Part shown: positions 35,191 to 42,889 of the stretch, piece after piece
How the letters are laid out: each line of letters begins with the position of its first letter
Numbering within the stretch: position 1 is the first letter of the stretch
Assembly: GCF_011393335.1 (NCBI RefSeq)
Contig: NZ_CP049865.1
Location: 2,126,722 to 2,190,721, forward strand
Source: Propioniciclava coleopterorum
GTDB lineage: Bacteria; Actinomycetota; Actinomycetes; Propionibacteriales; Propionibacteriaceae
Length of the DNA stretch: 64,000 bases
Reading direction: 5' to 3'
Position numbers and translations under genes: made by a program
The notes under the pieces: generated by a model
The model's database searches: none
Told to the model about the DNA's origin: nothing
What the model saw: the letters and a program-made list of their open reading frames with translations, nothing else

Positions 35191-36156
35191 TCAGGTGGTC
35201 TCGCGCAGCATCAGCGTCCCGGGCAGCAGGACGCGCCGCTCGGGCACGGTGTCGCCCGTGGTGGAGGTGATCATCGACACGGCCTCGGCGATCGCCTCGG
35301 CGGCGGGGAGCCGGATCGTCGACAGGCGCGGCCGCGTCTGGATCGGCAGCGCGTCGTCGCAGCCCAGCAGGGAGGTGTCGGCGGGGATGGAGACGCCGCG
35401 ATCGGACAGGCCGTCCAGGACGCCGCAGGCGATGACGTCGTCGAAGGCGATGAAGGCGTCCACCTCGGAGGGGAAGCCGGCGGCCATGCTGCGGGCCTCG
35501 TGGTAGGTGCCGGACTCGTCGCGCAGGTACGTCGTCGACAGGCCGAGCTCGTCGGCGAGCCGCTCCAGGGTGGAGCGGCGCTCGAACTCCGACCACGAGC
35601 GGTGCGGGCCGCCGACGTAGCAGAACGAGCGCGCACCCTGGTCGACCAGGTGGCGGATCCCCTCGGCCAGGGCGTCCGCGGACGAGACGAGGACGCGCGC
35701 GACCTCGGTGGTGTCGTTGTTGACCAGGACGAGCCGGGTCGCCGCCCCGACCTGCCGCAGTTCCTCGGGCGTGAGCCGCGACGAGGCGATGATGAGCCCC
35801 TCGCAGTGCGGCACCAGCGAGGCGATGTGCGCCCGCTCCCGGTCGGGCACCGAGTTGCTCTCGACGGTCAGCAGGGCCAGGCCCGCGGCCTCGGCGGTGC
35901 GCTGCGCCGCCCGGATCAGCGGCGGGAAGAACGGGTTGGTGACGTCGGGGACGATCAGCCCGAGCAGGCCGGTCTTGCCGGTCACCAGGGCGCGCGCGTG
36001 CCGGTTGGGCACGTACCCCATCGACTCGGCGGTCGCGACGATCCGCGCGACCGTCTCCGGCCGGAGCAGGTTCGGCGCGTTGAAGGCGCGCGAGACCGTC
36101 GAGGCGGACACCCCGACGACCCGCGCCACCTCGTGGATGGTGGACCGGCCCGGCAC
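35191..36156 (-). CDS. LacI family transcriptional regulator of the amino-sugar operon
   Basis: 321 aa. The N-terminal HTH STIHEVARVVGVSASTVSRAFNAPNLLRPETVARIVATAESMGYVPNRHARALVTG is followed by a periplasmic-binding-like effector domain (GLIVPDVTNPFFPPLIRAAQ ... LLGCDDALPIQTRPRLSTIRLP). It is the last gene of the operon; the GTG start is 1 bp from the preceding stop. Its probable operator is the perfect palindrome at 42838-42853 before the first gene, making this an autoregulated loop. The effector is likely an amino sugar or its phosphate. Confidence 0.92.
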   Translation of the reverse strand: MPGRSTIHEVARVVGVSASTVSRAFNAPNLLRPETVARIVATAESMGYVPNRHARALVTGKTGLLGLIVPDVTNPFFPPLIRAAQRTAEAAGLALLTVESNSVPDRERAHIASLVPHCEGLIIASSRLTPEELRQVGAATRLVLVNNDTTEVARVLVSSADALAEGIRHLVDQGARSFCYVGGPHRSWSEFERRSTLERLADELGLSTTYLRDESGTYHEARSMAAGFPSEVDAFIAFDDVIACGVLDGLSDRGVSIPADTSLLGCDDALPIQTRPRLSTIRLPAAEAIAEAVSMITSTTGDTVPERRVLLPGTLMLRETT

Positions 36157-36157
36157 C

Positions 36158-37411
36158 TCAGGCCCCGAGGAGGCCCCGCCCGGCCCGCGTCAGCAGTTCG
36201 GCGGAGCCGCGGCGGAAGGGTCCCGGCATGGCGTAGTACATGCAGGCATCCTCCACCTCGTAGCCGCCCTCGGGGTAGGCGTCCGCGGTGGGCAGGTAGC
36301 CCGCGACCCCGTCGGTGTACCCGGCGACCATCACCCGCGGCCGCACGGCCTCGAGGTCCTCGGCCACCCGCAGGAACGGCTCGCCCGGCAGGGTCACGAT
36401 CGCGGCGGCGCCCAGGTCGATGACGCCGACCCGCCCGCGCCACGGCTCGGCCTGGTCCTCGGGACGCCAGGCGCCCGCCCACGCGATCCAGATGTCGAGG
36501 ACGGCCCGCTGCCCGGGGTCGGCCGCCTCCCGCTCGGCCTCCCAGCCGGCGCGCCGCGCGGCCACCTGCTCGGGGTCGAGGTCCTCGTAGCCGAGCTCGA
36601 TCGGGGTGGACGCGAACCGCGCGGTGTCCACGGCGAGCGGCTCCCAGGACGCCGACGCCAGCCCGGACGCGAGGCGTCCGCCCAGCTCGGCGGCCCGCTC
36701 GAACGTCCGCCCCGAGGCCTGCTGCGAGCTGAAGGACGCCGTCGCGGCGTGCCCGGTGTTCACGTCGCCGGCCGCGCCGGTGAGGAAGACGCACGGCGCG
36801 CCGCTGTCGTCCTCGACGCCGGCGCGCAGCGGGTGGGCGTAGTCGGCGGTGATGAGGGTGTTCGTGCCGTCCAGCACGACCGGGTGGCAGGGGTAGGACG
36901 CCAGCGTCGCGATCACGGCGCCGTCGGCGTCGGCGAACCGCAGCGCGGTCAGCGGCGGGTCGATGGCCCGCTCGGGGTGGCGGCGGTCCTTCGCGACGCC
37001 GGTGCCGCGCACCGACGCCCAGGCCGCGGTCGCCGGCCGCGCCGACGCCCGGGCCGCGTCCAGGGCCTCGATCGCGGCCGCCACCACGGCGTCGTGCACC
37101 GCGGCGGCGTGCCCGCCGGCGCGTCCGCACCCGATGGAGGGCCCGCTGTGGGTGTGCAGCGCCGACACCACGGCCGCGTCGACGCTGTCGGGCCGGTCGG
37201 CGCCGGTCGCGGCGGCCTCGATGGCCGCGCAGGTGTCCTCGTGCAGGACGCAGGCGTCCACCGCGACGACACCGACCCCGCCCAGGACGAGCGCGCGCAC
37301 CGTGGTCGGGTCGTGGACGCCGGTGCTGGGCGAGCGCCGACCGGCGAACCCGCCCATCGGCGTCCCGGCCGGGACGTCGACCTCGCGCACCGCGGCGCCG
37401 ACGTCGATCAC
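36158..37411 (-). CDS. Neutral/alkaline ceramidase-like protein, cytoplasmic
   Basis: 417 aa. It resembles the N-terminal domain of neutral/alkaline non-lysosomal ceramidases: AAVREVDVPAGTPMGGFAGR, SALHTHSGPSIG (HTHSGP metal-site motif), SYPCHPVVLDGTNTLITADYAHPLR and FLTGAAGDVN. It has no signal peptide and lacks the C-terminal domain, so it is a short cytoplasmic member of the superfamily, probably a metal-dependent amidase. Within an amino-sugar operon it may remove an acyl or amide group from a sugar derivative; this is inference. The GTG start overlaps the nagA stop (GTGA). Confidence 0.75.
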   Translation of the reverse strand: MIDVGAAVREVDVPAGTPMGGFAGRRSPSTGVHDPTTVRALVLGGVGVVAVDACVLHEDTCAAIEAAATGADRPDSVDAAVVSALHTHSGPSIGCGRAGGHAAAVHDAVVAAAIEALDAARASARPATAAWASVRGTGVAKDRRHPERAIDPPLTALRFADADGAVIATLASYPCHPVVLDGTNTLITADYAHPLRAGVEDDSGAPCVFLTGAAGDVNTGHAATASFSSQQASGRTFERAAELGGRLASGLASASWEPLAVDTARFASTPIELGYEDLDPEQVAARRAGWEAEREAADPGQRAVLDIWIAWAGAWRPEDQAEPWRGRVGVIDLGAAAIVTLPGEPFLRVAEDLEAVRPRVMVAGYTDGVAGYLPTADAYPEGGYEVEDACMYYAMPGPFRRGSAELLTRAGRGLLGA

Positions 37412-38532
37412 GGGCGCACCCCCTGGCGCAGCACGTCGACCACCGCGCCCGCGGCGTCCAGCAGGACCAGATCGGCGCGGGCGCCGGCCTGGACGCGGCC
37501 GATGGTGCGATCGCCGATCACCCGCGCGGGCGTTGCGGAGGCCATCTCGACGACGGTCGGCAGGCCCAGCGGGGTGTGGGTGAGCGTCCACGCGACGACC
37601 TGGGCCAGGTTGACCCCCGACCCCGCCAGCATCTGGCTGTCGGCGAGGGTGAGGCGGCCGTCGGCGTGCAGTTCGACGTCCCCGCCGACCGGCTGGCGGT
37701 AGCGGCCCGGCGCCGCCCCGGCCAGCGCGACCGAGTCCGAGACCAGGAACGAGCGTCCCGGCCCCTTGGCGCGCACCATGGTGGTGAGCGTGTCGGCGGG
37801 CAGGTGGTGGCCGTCGCCGATCAGGCCGGCGGTGAGCCGGTCGTCGGCGAGCTGGGTCCAGATCGGGTTGGGGTGGCGGGGCAGCGTCCCGAAGATGCCG
37901 TTGCCCAGGTGCGTCGACAGGGTCGCGCCCGCGTCCACTGCGGCTCGGATCTGTTCCGGGGTCGCGTGGGTGTGCCCGACGGCGACCCGCACCCCGGACG
38001 CCACGATCGCCGCGATCTGTTCGGGGGCGCCGGCCACGTGCGGGGAGACCGTCACGTAGCCGAGCGGCCCGTGCTCGGCCCAGCGGGCCACCTCGGCGGC
38101 GTCCACCGGGCGGATCTGGGCCAGGTCGTGCGCCCCGCGCGGGCCGTCCTGCTCGGAGAGGAACGGGCCCTCGACGTGCACGAACGGGATCGCGGCCGCG
38201 ACGACCGGGTCGGCGTCCCGGGCGGCGGTGATGGCGCGCATCGACGCCACGATCGCCTCGTGGGAGGCGGTGATGATCGTCGGCACCCACGTGGTGACGC
38301 CCTTGCCGGCCAGCACCTGGGTGATGCCGGCGACCGCCTCGGGGGTGGCGCCGGCGCCGTTGACGTCCAGGCCGGCGTAGCCGTTGACCTGCAGGTCGAT
38401 CAGGCCCGGGATCACCCAGGGCAGCGTGGCGTCGCGGGAGTCGGTCCGGCGGACGCCGACGATCCGGTCGCCGCGGGTCTCGACCTCCAGGACCTCCCCG
38501 GTGTCGGGGCTGCGGCCCTCGATCACAGGCAT
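37408..38532 (-). CDS. nagA: N-acetylglucosamine-6-phosphate deacetylase
   Basis: 374 aa amidohydrolase. It converts GlcNAc 6-phosphate to glucosamine 6-phosphate and acetate. Motifs: PGLIDLQVNGYAGLDVNGA, FVHVEGPFLSEQDGPRGAH (metal Glu), AVGHTHATPEQI, STHLGNG and FLVSDSVALAG (catalytic Asp). The ATG at 38532 lies inside the end of the SIS gene, so translation is coupled. NagB, encoded in the same operon, takes the next step. Confidence 0.93.
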   Translation of the reverse strand: MPVIEGRSPDTGEVLEVETRGDRIVGVRRTDSRDATLPWVIPGLIDLQVNGYAGLDVNGAGATPEAVAGITQVLAGKGVTTWVPTIITASHEAIVASMRAITAARDADPVVAAAIPFVHVEGPFLSEQDGPRGAHDLAQIRPVDAAEVARWAEHGPLGYVTVSPHVAGAPEQIAAIVASGVRVAVGHTHATPEQIRAAVDAGATLSTHLGNGIFGTLPRHPNPIWTQLADDRLTAGLIGDGHHLPADTLTTMVRAKGPGRSFLVSDSVALAGAAPGRYRQPVGGDVELHADGRLTLADSQMLAGSGVNLAQVVAWTLTHTPLGLPTVVEMASATPARVIGDRTIGRVQAGARADLVLLDAAGAVVDVLRQGVRP

Positions 38533-39293
38533 CGCACGCGCCCCTTGAACCGGGAGATGAACCGCTGGTTCGCCTCGTCGCCGCCCGGCGCGTTGCCGCT
38601 GCGCCACATCGGCACCTCGACGCCCCGGCCCGCGAGCCGCTGCAGCGTCTCCAGCATGATCCAGTTCAGCGCGAACGCGTTGGCGAACGTGGAGCTCGCG
38701 CCCGAGCGTTCCAGGGCCCCCTCGACCTGGATCAGCGCGTCCCCGACCGGGACGTGCGTGTTGACGTGCAGGTCCACCACGTCGTGCAGGTTCTGCTTGG
38801 AGGGATGCCGCGCCGGATGGTCGGGCGCGGTGTTGTCGGCGTGCTCGCGCGAGCTGACGCCGATGACCGTCGCACCGAGTTCGCGGGCCCGGAGCGCGGC
38901 GTCGATCAGCGCCGCGTTGATGCCGTAGGCGTTCACGAGGATGAGCACGTCGTCGGCGCCCAGCGAGGCGTCGTCGATGACGATGCGGCCGTAGCCGGGC
39001 GTCCGCTCGATCGCCATCGAGCGCAGGGCGCCCGAGGACATGAGCGTGCCCTCGTCGAGGATCGCGGAGACGTGCATCAGGCCGCCGGCGCGGAAGAACA
39101 CCTCCTGGCTGGCGAGGTTCGAGTGCCCGCCGGGCCCGTACACGTGGACGAGCCGGTCGGCCTCGATCTGGTCGGCCAGCACGTCCGCGACCGCCGCGAC
39201 GGCGTCCGGCTCGGTGGCGAGGATCTGCTGCATCAGGCCGGTGACGGCGCCGTAGTACTGCGCGCCGAGGCTCTCGGGCTGCACGTCACTCAT
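38523..39293 (-). CDS. SIS domain sugar-phosphate-binding protein
   Basis: 256 aa, a single SIS (sugar isomerase) domain: RLVHVYGPGGHSNLASQEVFFRAGGLMHVSAILDEGTLM, then DDVLILVNAYGINAALIDAALRARELGATVIGVSSREHA. It is not a GlmS or MurQ protein. It may be an isomerase or a binding protein for a phosphorylated amino sugar. It overlaps nagA downstream and follows nagB by 2 bp, so it belongs to the operon. The exact reaction is unknown. Confidence 0.85.
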   Translation of the reverse strand: MSDVQPESLGAQYYGAVTGLMQQILATEPDAVAAVADVLADQIEADRLVHVYGPGGHSNLASQEVFFRAGGLMHVSAILDEGTLMSSGALRSMAIERTPGYGRIVIDDASLGADDVLILVNAYGINAALIDAALRARELGATVIGVSSREHADNTAPDHPARHPSKQNLHDVVDLHVNTHVPVGDALIQVEGALERSGASSTFANAFALNWIMLETLQRLAGRGVEVPMWRSGNAPGGDEANQRFISRFKGRVRCL

Positions 39294-41256
39294 CGGCGGC
39301 CGCCTCCTCGTCCACGTGCAGTTCGACGTTGGGGTGCAGCTTCAGCGCGGTCCCGGGGACGTCGGGGGTCGGGTCGAGCGCCAGGGTCTGCGTCACGGCG
39401 TTCTTCTTGGCCTCGCCGAGCACCGAGCACACGACGAGTCCGGCGTTCAGCAGGCGGGGGATCGTCACGGTGAGCGCCTGGGCGGGCACGGCGTCCAGGG
39501 ACGGGAAGTGGCCCTCGTCGACCTGCTGCTGCCGGGAGGTGACGTCCAGTTCCACCAGCCGGACGGCCGCGGGCTCGTCGAAGTCGGCGGGCGGGTCGTT
39601 GAAGGCCAGGTGCGCGTTGACGCCCAGCCCGCACAGCGTGACGTCGAACGGCTCGTCGCCCATCGCGGCGGCGTACTGGGCGACGGCCTGCTCGCCCGGC
39701 TTGGTCGGATCGATGCGGTGGAAGGTCGGCGTCCCGGCGACGTGGTCGAAGAAGTTCGTGTGCAGCCAGTTGCCGAAGCCCTGCGGCGCGTCCTCGGACA
39801 GGCCGAGGTAGTCGTCCATGTGGAAGAACGTCACCTTGTCGAAGTCGATGTCCTGGGCCGCGAGCGCCGTGAGCGTCGGCGCCTGGCTCGGGGCGGCCGC
39901 CAGCATGACGCGGGCCGCGCCGCGCTCGGCGATGGCGGCGTTGATCGCCTGCGCCGCGTGCTCGGCGGTCACCGCGCCGAGGTCGGCGAGGGAGGGGTGC
40001 ACGGTGTAGCTCAGGGGATGCGTGGACATGGTGTTCCTTTCGATGCGGTTGAGGAAGATCAGGGCGCGGGCGATGTGGAACGGGTCCTTGACCGGCAGCG
40101 CGACGACCCGGTTGAGCGGGTCGCCGGCGCGGTCGCGGATCTGGATCCACTCCTGCCCCGCGGCGGGGAAGACGCGCATGGTCCACTCCTCGACCCGGGC
40201 CGCGTCGGCGGCCAGGTCGGGGGAGACGTGCGCGTAGAAGGCGAGCCCGTACAGGGCCTCGGCGTGCACCCACCACAGCTTGGTGTCCCAGGTGTCGGCC
40301 ACCAGGGCCTCGTACGGCGAGCCGGGGACGGCCTCGCCGCGCGGGACGCCGCCGTCGCGGTCGACGTAGCGCAGGACGCCGCCGTCGCGGTCGTCCCACC
40401 CGACGGCGATCGCGCGACGGGCGTAGTCGGCGCGGAGTTGCGGCGTCAGGACGGCGAAGCCCGGGTCGTCGGCGATGGCATGCTCCATCATCCACAACAG
40501 CTCGAGCAGATGGCCAGGGGTGACGTGCCGGGCGAGCAGCGTGTCCTCCTGGCCGGGGCGGGTGGGGGCGAACTCGCGCCACTCGCCTCCGGGGAAGTGT
40601 ACGTCCTCCAGCTGCCGCCCGGCCCAGTCGCGGACCGCGCGGGCGGCGTCCGGACGGCCGGGGGTGCGGTACAGCTCGGCCGAGACGTGCAGCAGGGTCA
40701 TGGGCCCTGCCAGGTCGGTGAACCCGTCGGGCACCGGGTAGGGCTCGGACGTGGCCGTGCGCCCCTCGATCGCCGCGCGGGCGGTGTCGAGGATGCGCAC
40801 CGCGGCGGCGAGCCAGGCCTCCGCCCGGGGGTCCCCGGCGGGCAGCTGACGCAGCCCGGCGGAGACGCCCAGGACGAGGAAAAGGTCGGCGAACACGCTG
40901 GTCGCGGTCTCGCCGGCGGCGTCGGGGACCGGGACGCCGTCCTCGGTGACCCGGAAGTGGGTGCGGCCGTCGTCGCGGACCGCCTCGGCGAGCATCCGCT
41001 CGCACGTGGCCAGGCAGCGGCGGCGCCACAGCCCGGCGTCCAGGTCGAGGCGGCCGGCGTCCGCCTCGTCGGCCAGCTCACCCGACATCCAGGCCCAGCG
41101 GCCCTGGGACCAAGTGAACCGGTCGGGGGTGGTGAGCGCGCCGGCGTTGTCGAACCCCGTCCGGACGCCGCCGCGCTCGTCGTCGACTCCGTGGTCCTCC
41201 CACCACGGCAGGATCTCCTGAGTCAGGTGGGAGGACCACCGAGTCGCGTGCGTCAT
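39286..41256 (-). CDS. nagB: N-acylglucosamine 2-epimerase fused in frame to glucosamine-6-phosphate deaminase
   Basis: A single open reading of 656 aa. Residues 1-409 are an AGE-type epimerase (WEDHGVDDERGGVRTGFDN, FTWSQGRWAWMSG, TPGHLLELLWMMEHA, DTWDTKLWWVHAEALYGLAFYA), interconverting GlcNAc and ManNAc. Residues 410-656 are a complete NagB (FFHMDDYLGLSEDAP, GLGVNAHLAFNDPP), turning glucosamine 6-phosphate into fructose 6-phosphate and ammonia. No stop separates them. A GAAAGGA box and ATG at 40029 lie at the junction, so NagB may also be made separately. Either a true fusion, or a T lost after ATC at the end of AGE (ATC-TGA-AAGGA). Start 41256 overlaps the symporter stop. Confidence 0.85.
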   Translation of the reverse strand: MTHATRWSSHLTQEILPWWEDHGVDDERGGVRTGFDNAGALTTPDRFTWSQGRWAWMSGELADEADAGRLDLDAGLWRRRCLATCERMLAEAVRDDGRTHFRVTEDGVPVPDAAGETATSVFADLFLVLGVSAGLRQLPAGDPRAEAWLAAAVRILDTARAAIEGRTATSEPYPVPDGFTDLAGPMTLLHVSAELYRTPGRPDAARAVRDWAGRQLEDVHFPGGEWREFAPTRPGQEDTLLARHVTPGHLLELLWMMEHAIADDPGFAVLTPQLRADYARRAIAVGWDDRDGGVLRYVDRDGGVPRGEAVPGSPYEALVADTWDTKLWWVHAEALYGLAFYAHVSPDLAADAARVEEWTMRVFPAAGQEWIQIRDRAGDPLNRVVALPVKDPFHIARALIFLNRIERNTMSTHPLSYTVHPSLADLGAVTAEHAAQAINAAIAERGAARVMLAAAPSQAPTLTALAAQDIDFDKVTFFHMDDYLGLSEDAPQGFGNWLHTNFFDHVAGTPTFHRIDPTKPGEQAVAQYAAAMGDEPFDVTLCGLGVNAHLAFNDPPADFDEPAAVRLVELDVTSRQQQVDEGHFPSLDAVPAQALTVTIPRLLNAGLVVCSVLGEAKKNAVTQTLALDPTPDVPGTALKLHPNVELHVDEEAAADE

Positions 41257-42779
41257 GCCCGGCTGCCCTCCACATCCGCCTCGCCGGCGACCATGTCCTC
41301 GTTGAGGGAGTCGATGAGCGCGTCGGTCTCGGGGGTGTTCTCGGGCTTGATGAAGCCGATGGCGACGAACAGGATGATCGAGACGAGCACCGGCGTGGCG
41401 ACCGTCCAGGCCTGTGCGTTGTTGCCGAAGGTCTTGATCCAGTCGGCCAGCACCCAACGGTTGAGGGCGAACATCAGGAGGCCGCCCGCCGTCGAGATGA
41501 GCGCCGCCGACGAACCGGAACGGCGGAAGTAGGGCAGCATGCCGAACAGCATCGGCACCGCGACCGGGCCGACCAGCGCGCCGAACCACAGGATGAGCAG
41601 GCCGAGCACGCCGCCGAAGCTGTCGGAGGTCAGCGCGATGATCATCGAGAAGGTGATGAACAGGAACGTGATCAGGCGGGAGAAGAACAGCTCGGTCTTC
41701 TCCGGCAGGAACGACTTGCCCTTGCGGAACTGCGGGATGATGTCGCGCACGACGACCGACGCGATGGCGTTGGAGTCCGAGGACGTCATCGCCATGGTGT
41801 GGGCGAACATGCCGGCGAGCACCAGGCCGATGAGGCCCTGCGGCAGCAGTTCGGTGGCCAGCAGCGCGTAGGACTGATCCGGCTTGGCCAGGTTCGGCAG
41901 CAGGATCGGGGCGGCCCACATCGGGAAGAACAGCACGAGCGGCCAGATCAGGTACAGCCCGGCCGACAGCAGCAGGGAGCGCTTGGCCTCCTTGCCGTTC
42001 TCGGTGGCGATCATGCGCATCGCGAGGTTCCACGTGCCGCCGTTGTAGGACAGCGTCGAGATGATGATGTACGCGAGGAAGAAGCCGAGCGTGAGCGTGC
42101 CGTTGAACGGCAGCGAGTTCTCCGGGGGGAGCTGCTTCCACATGGTGATCGGCGTCGCGGCGCCGTCGAGGCGCATCATCACGGCGACGGCCAGCGCGAT
42201 CGCGGCCACGAACTGGATGACGAACTGGCCGAAGTCGGTGAGCACGTCGGCCCAGATGCCGCCGATCGTGGAGTAGATCATCGTGACGCCGCCCACGAGC
42301 AGGACGCCCCACACCATCGGGACGCCGGCGAAGACGTTGAGCAGGATCGCCGAGGCGGTCCACTTGGCGGCCACGTCGAAGATCTTCAGCAGGGCGCCCG
42401 ACCACGCCAGGACCTGCTCGGTCGCCACGTTGAAGCGGACGGCCAGGTACTCCAGCGGGGAGATGATCCCCAGCCGCTGCCGCAGGCGCGGCCAGCGCGG
42501 CGCGAAGAAGATCGCGCCGATCACGCAGGCGATGGTGATCGAGATCGCCCACCACACGTACACGGCGAAGCCGGTGGTGTAGGCGAGCGCGGCGTAGCCG
42601 ACGAACACGGCCGCCGAGTAGCCCGACATGTGGTGCGAGATGCCGACCAGCCACCACGGCACCTTGCCGCCGGCGACGAAGAAGTCAGCAGCGTTCTTGA
42701 TCCGTCGCTTCGACCACCAGCCGATCGCGACCATCACGAGGAAATACGCGCCGACCACGATCCAGTCAAGCGTTCCCAT
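41253..42779 (-). CDS. Sodium:solute symporter (SSS family)
   Basis: 508 aa with 13 or so membrane helices in the LeuT-fold pattern. It begins DWIVVGAYFLVMVAIGWWSKRRIKNAADFFVAGGKVPWW. Family features are SGYSAAVFVGYAALAY, GGVTMIYSTIGGIWADVLTDFGQFVIQ (the SSS signature region) and AMTSSDSNAIASVVVRDI. It should import an unphosphorylated sugar or amino sugar with Na+. It is first in the operon, with AGGAGGGG before the ATG. No kinase or PTS component is in the operon, so phosphorylation of the imported sugar must happen elsewhere. Confidence 0.9.
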   Translation of the reverse strand: MGTLDWIVVGAYFLVMVAIGWWSKRRIKNAADFFVAGGKVPWWLVGISHHMSGYSAAVFVGYAALAYTTGFAVYVWWAISITIACVIGAIFFAPRWPRLRQRLGIISPLEYLAVRFNVATEQVLAWSGALLKIFDVAAKWTASAILLNVFAGVPMVWGVLLVGGVTMIYSTIGGIWADVLTDFGQFVIQFVAAIALAVAVMMRLDGAATPITMWKQLPPENSLPFNGTLTLGFFLAYIIISTLSYNGGTWNLAMRMIATENGKEAKRSLLLSAGLYLIWPLVLFFPMWAAPILLPNLAKPDQSYALLATELLPQGLIGLVLAGMFAHTMAMTSSDSNAIASVVVRDIIPQFRKGKSFLPEKTELFFSRLITFLFITFSMIIALTSDSFGGVLGLLILWFGALVGPVAVPMLFGMLPYFRRSGSSAALISTAGGLLMFALNRWVLADWIKTFGNNAQAWTVATPVLVSIILFVAIGFIKPENTPETDALIDSLNEDMVAGEADVEGSRA

Positions 42780-42837
42780 GGGTGTCCCCTCCTAGAAGGC
42801 CCTGCGCCAGTGCCGAGCCATTTCGGCGGACTATGGC

Positions 42838-42853
42838 ATGCAATCGATTGCAT
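42838..42853. promoter_or_regulatory. LacI-type operator of the amino-sugar operon
   Basis: ATGCAATCGATTGCAT is a perfect 16-bp palindrome with the central CG typical of LacI-family sites. It lies 59 bp before the symporter start. On the minus strand CATAGT, a possible -10, follows just downstream, so the repressor would sit between -35 and -10. Confidence 0.75.
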
Positions 42854-42889
42854 GGGAAGCGGTTCGCGCCGCGGGTCACCCGGGAGGGG

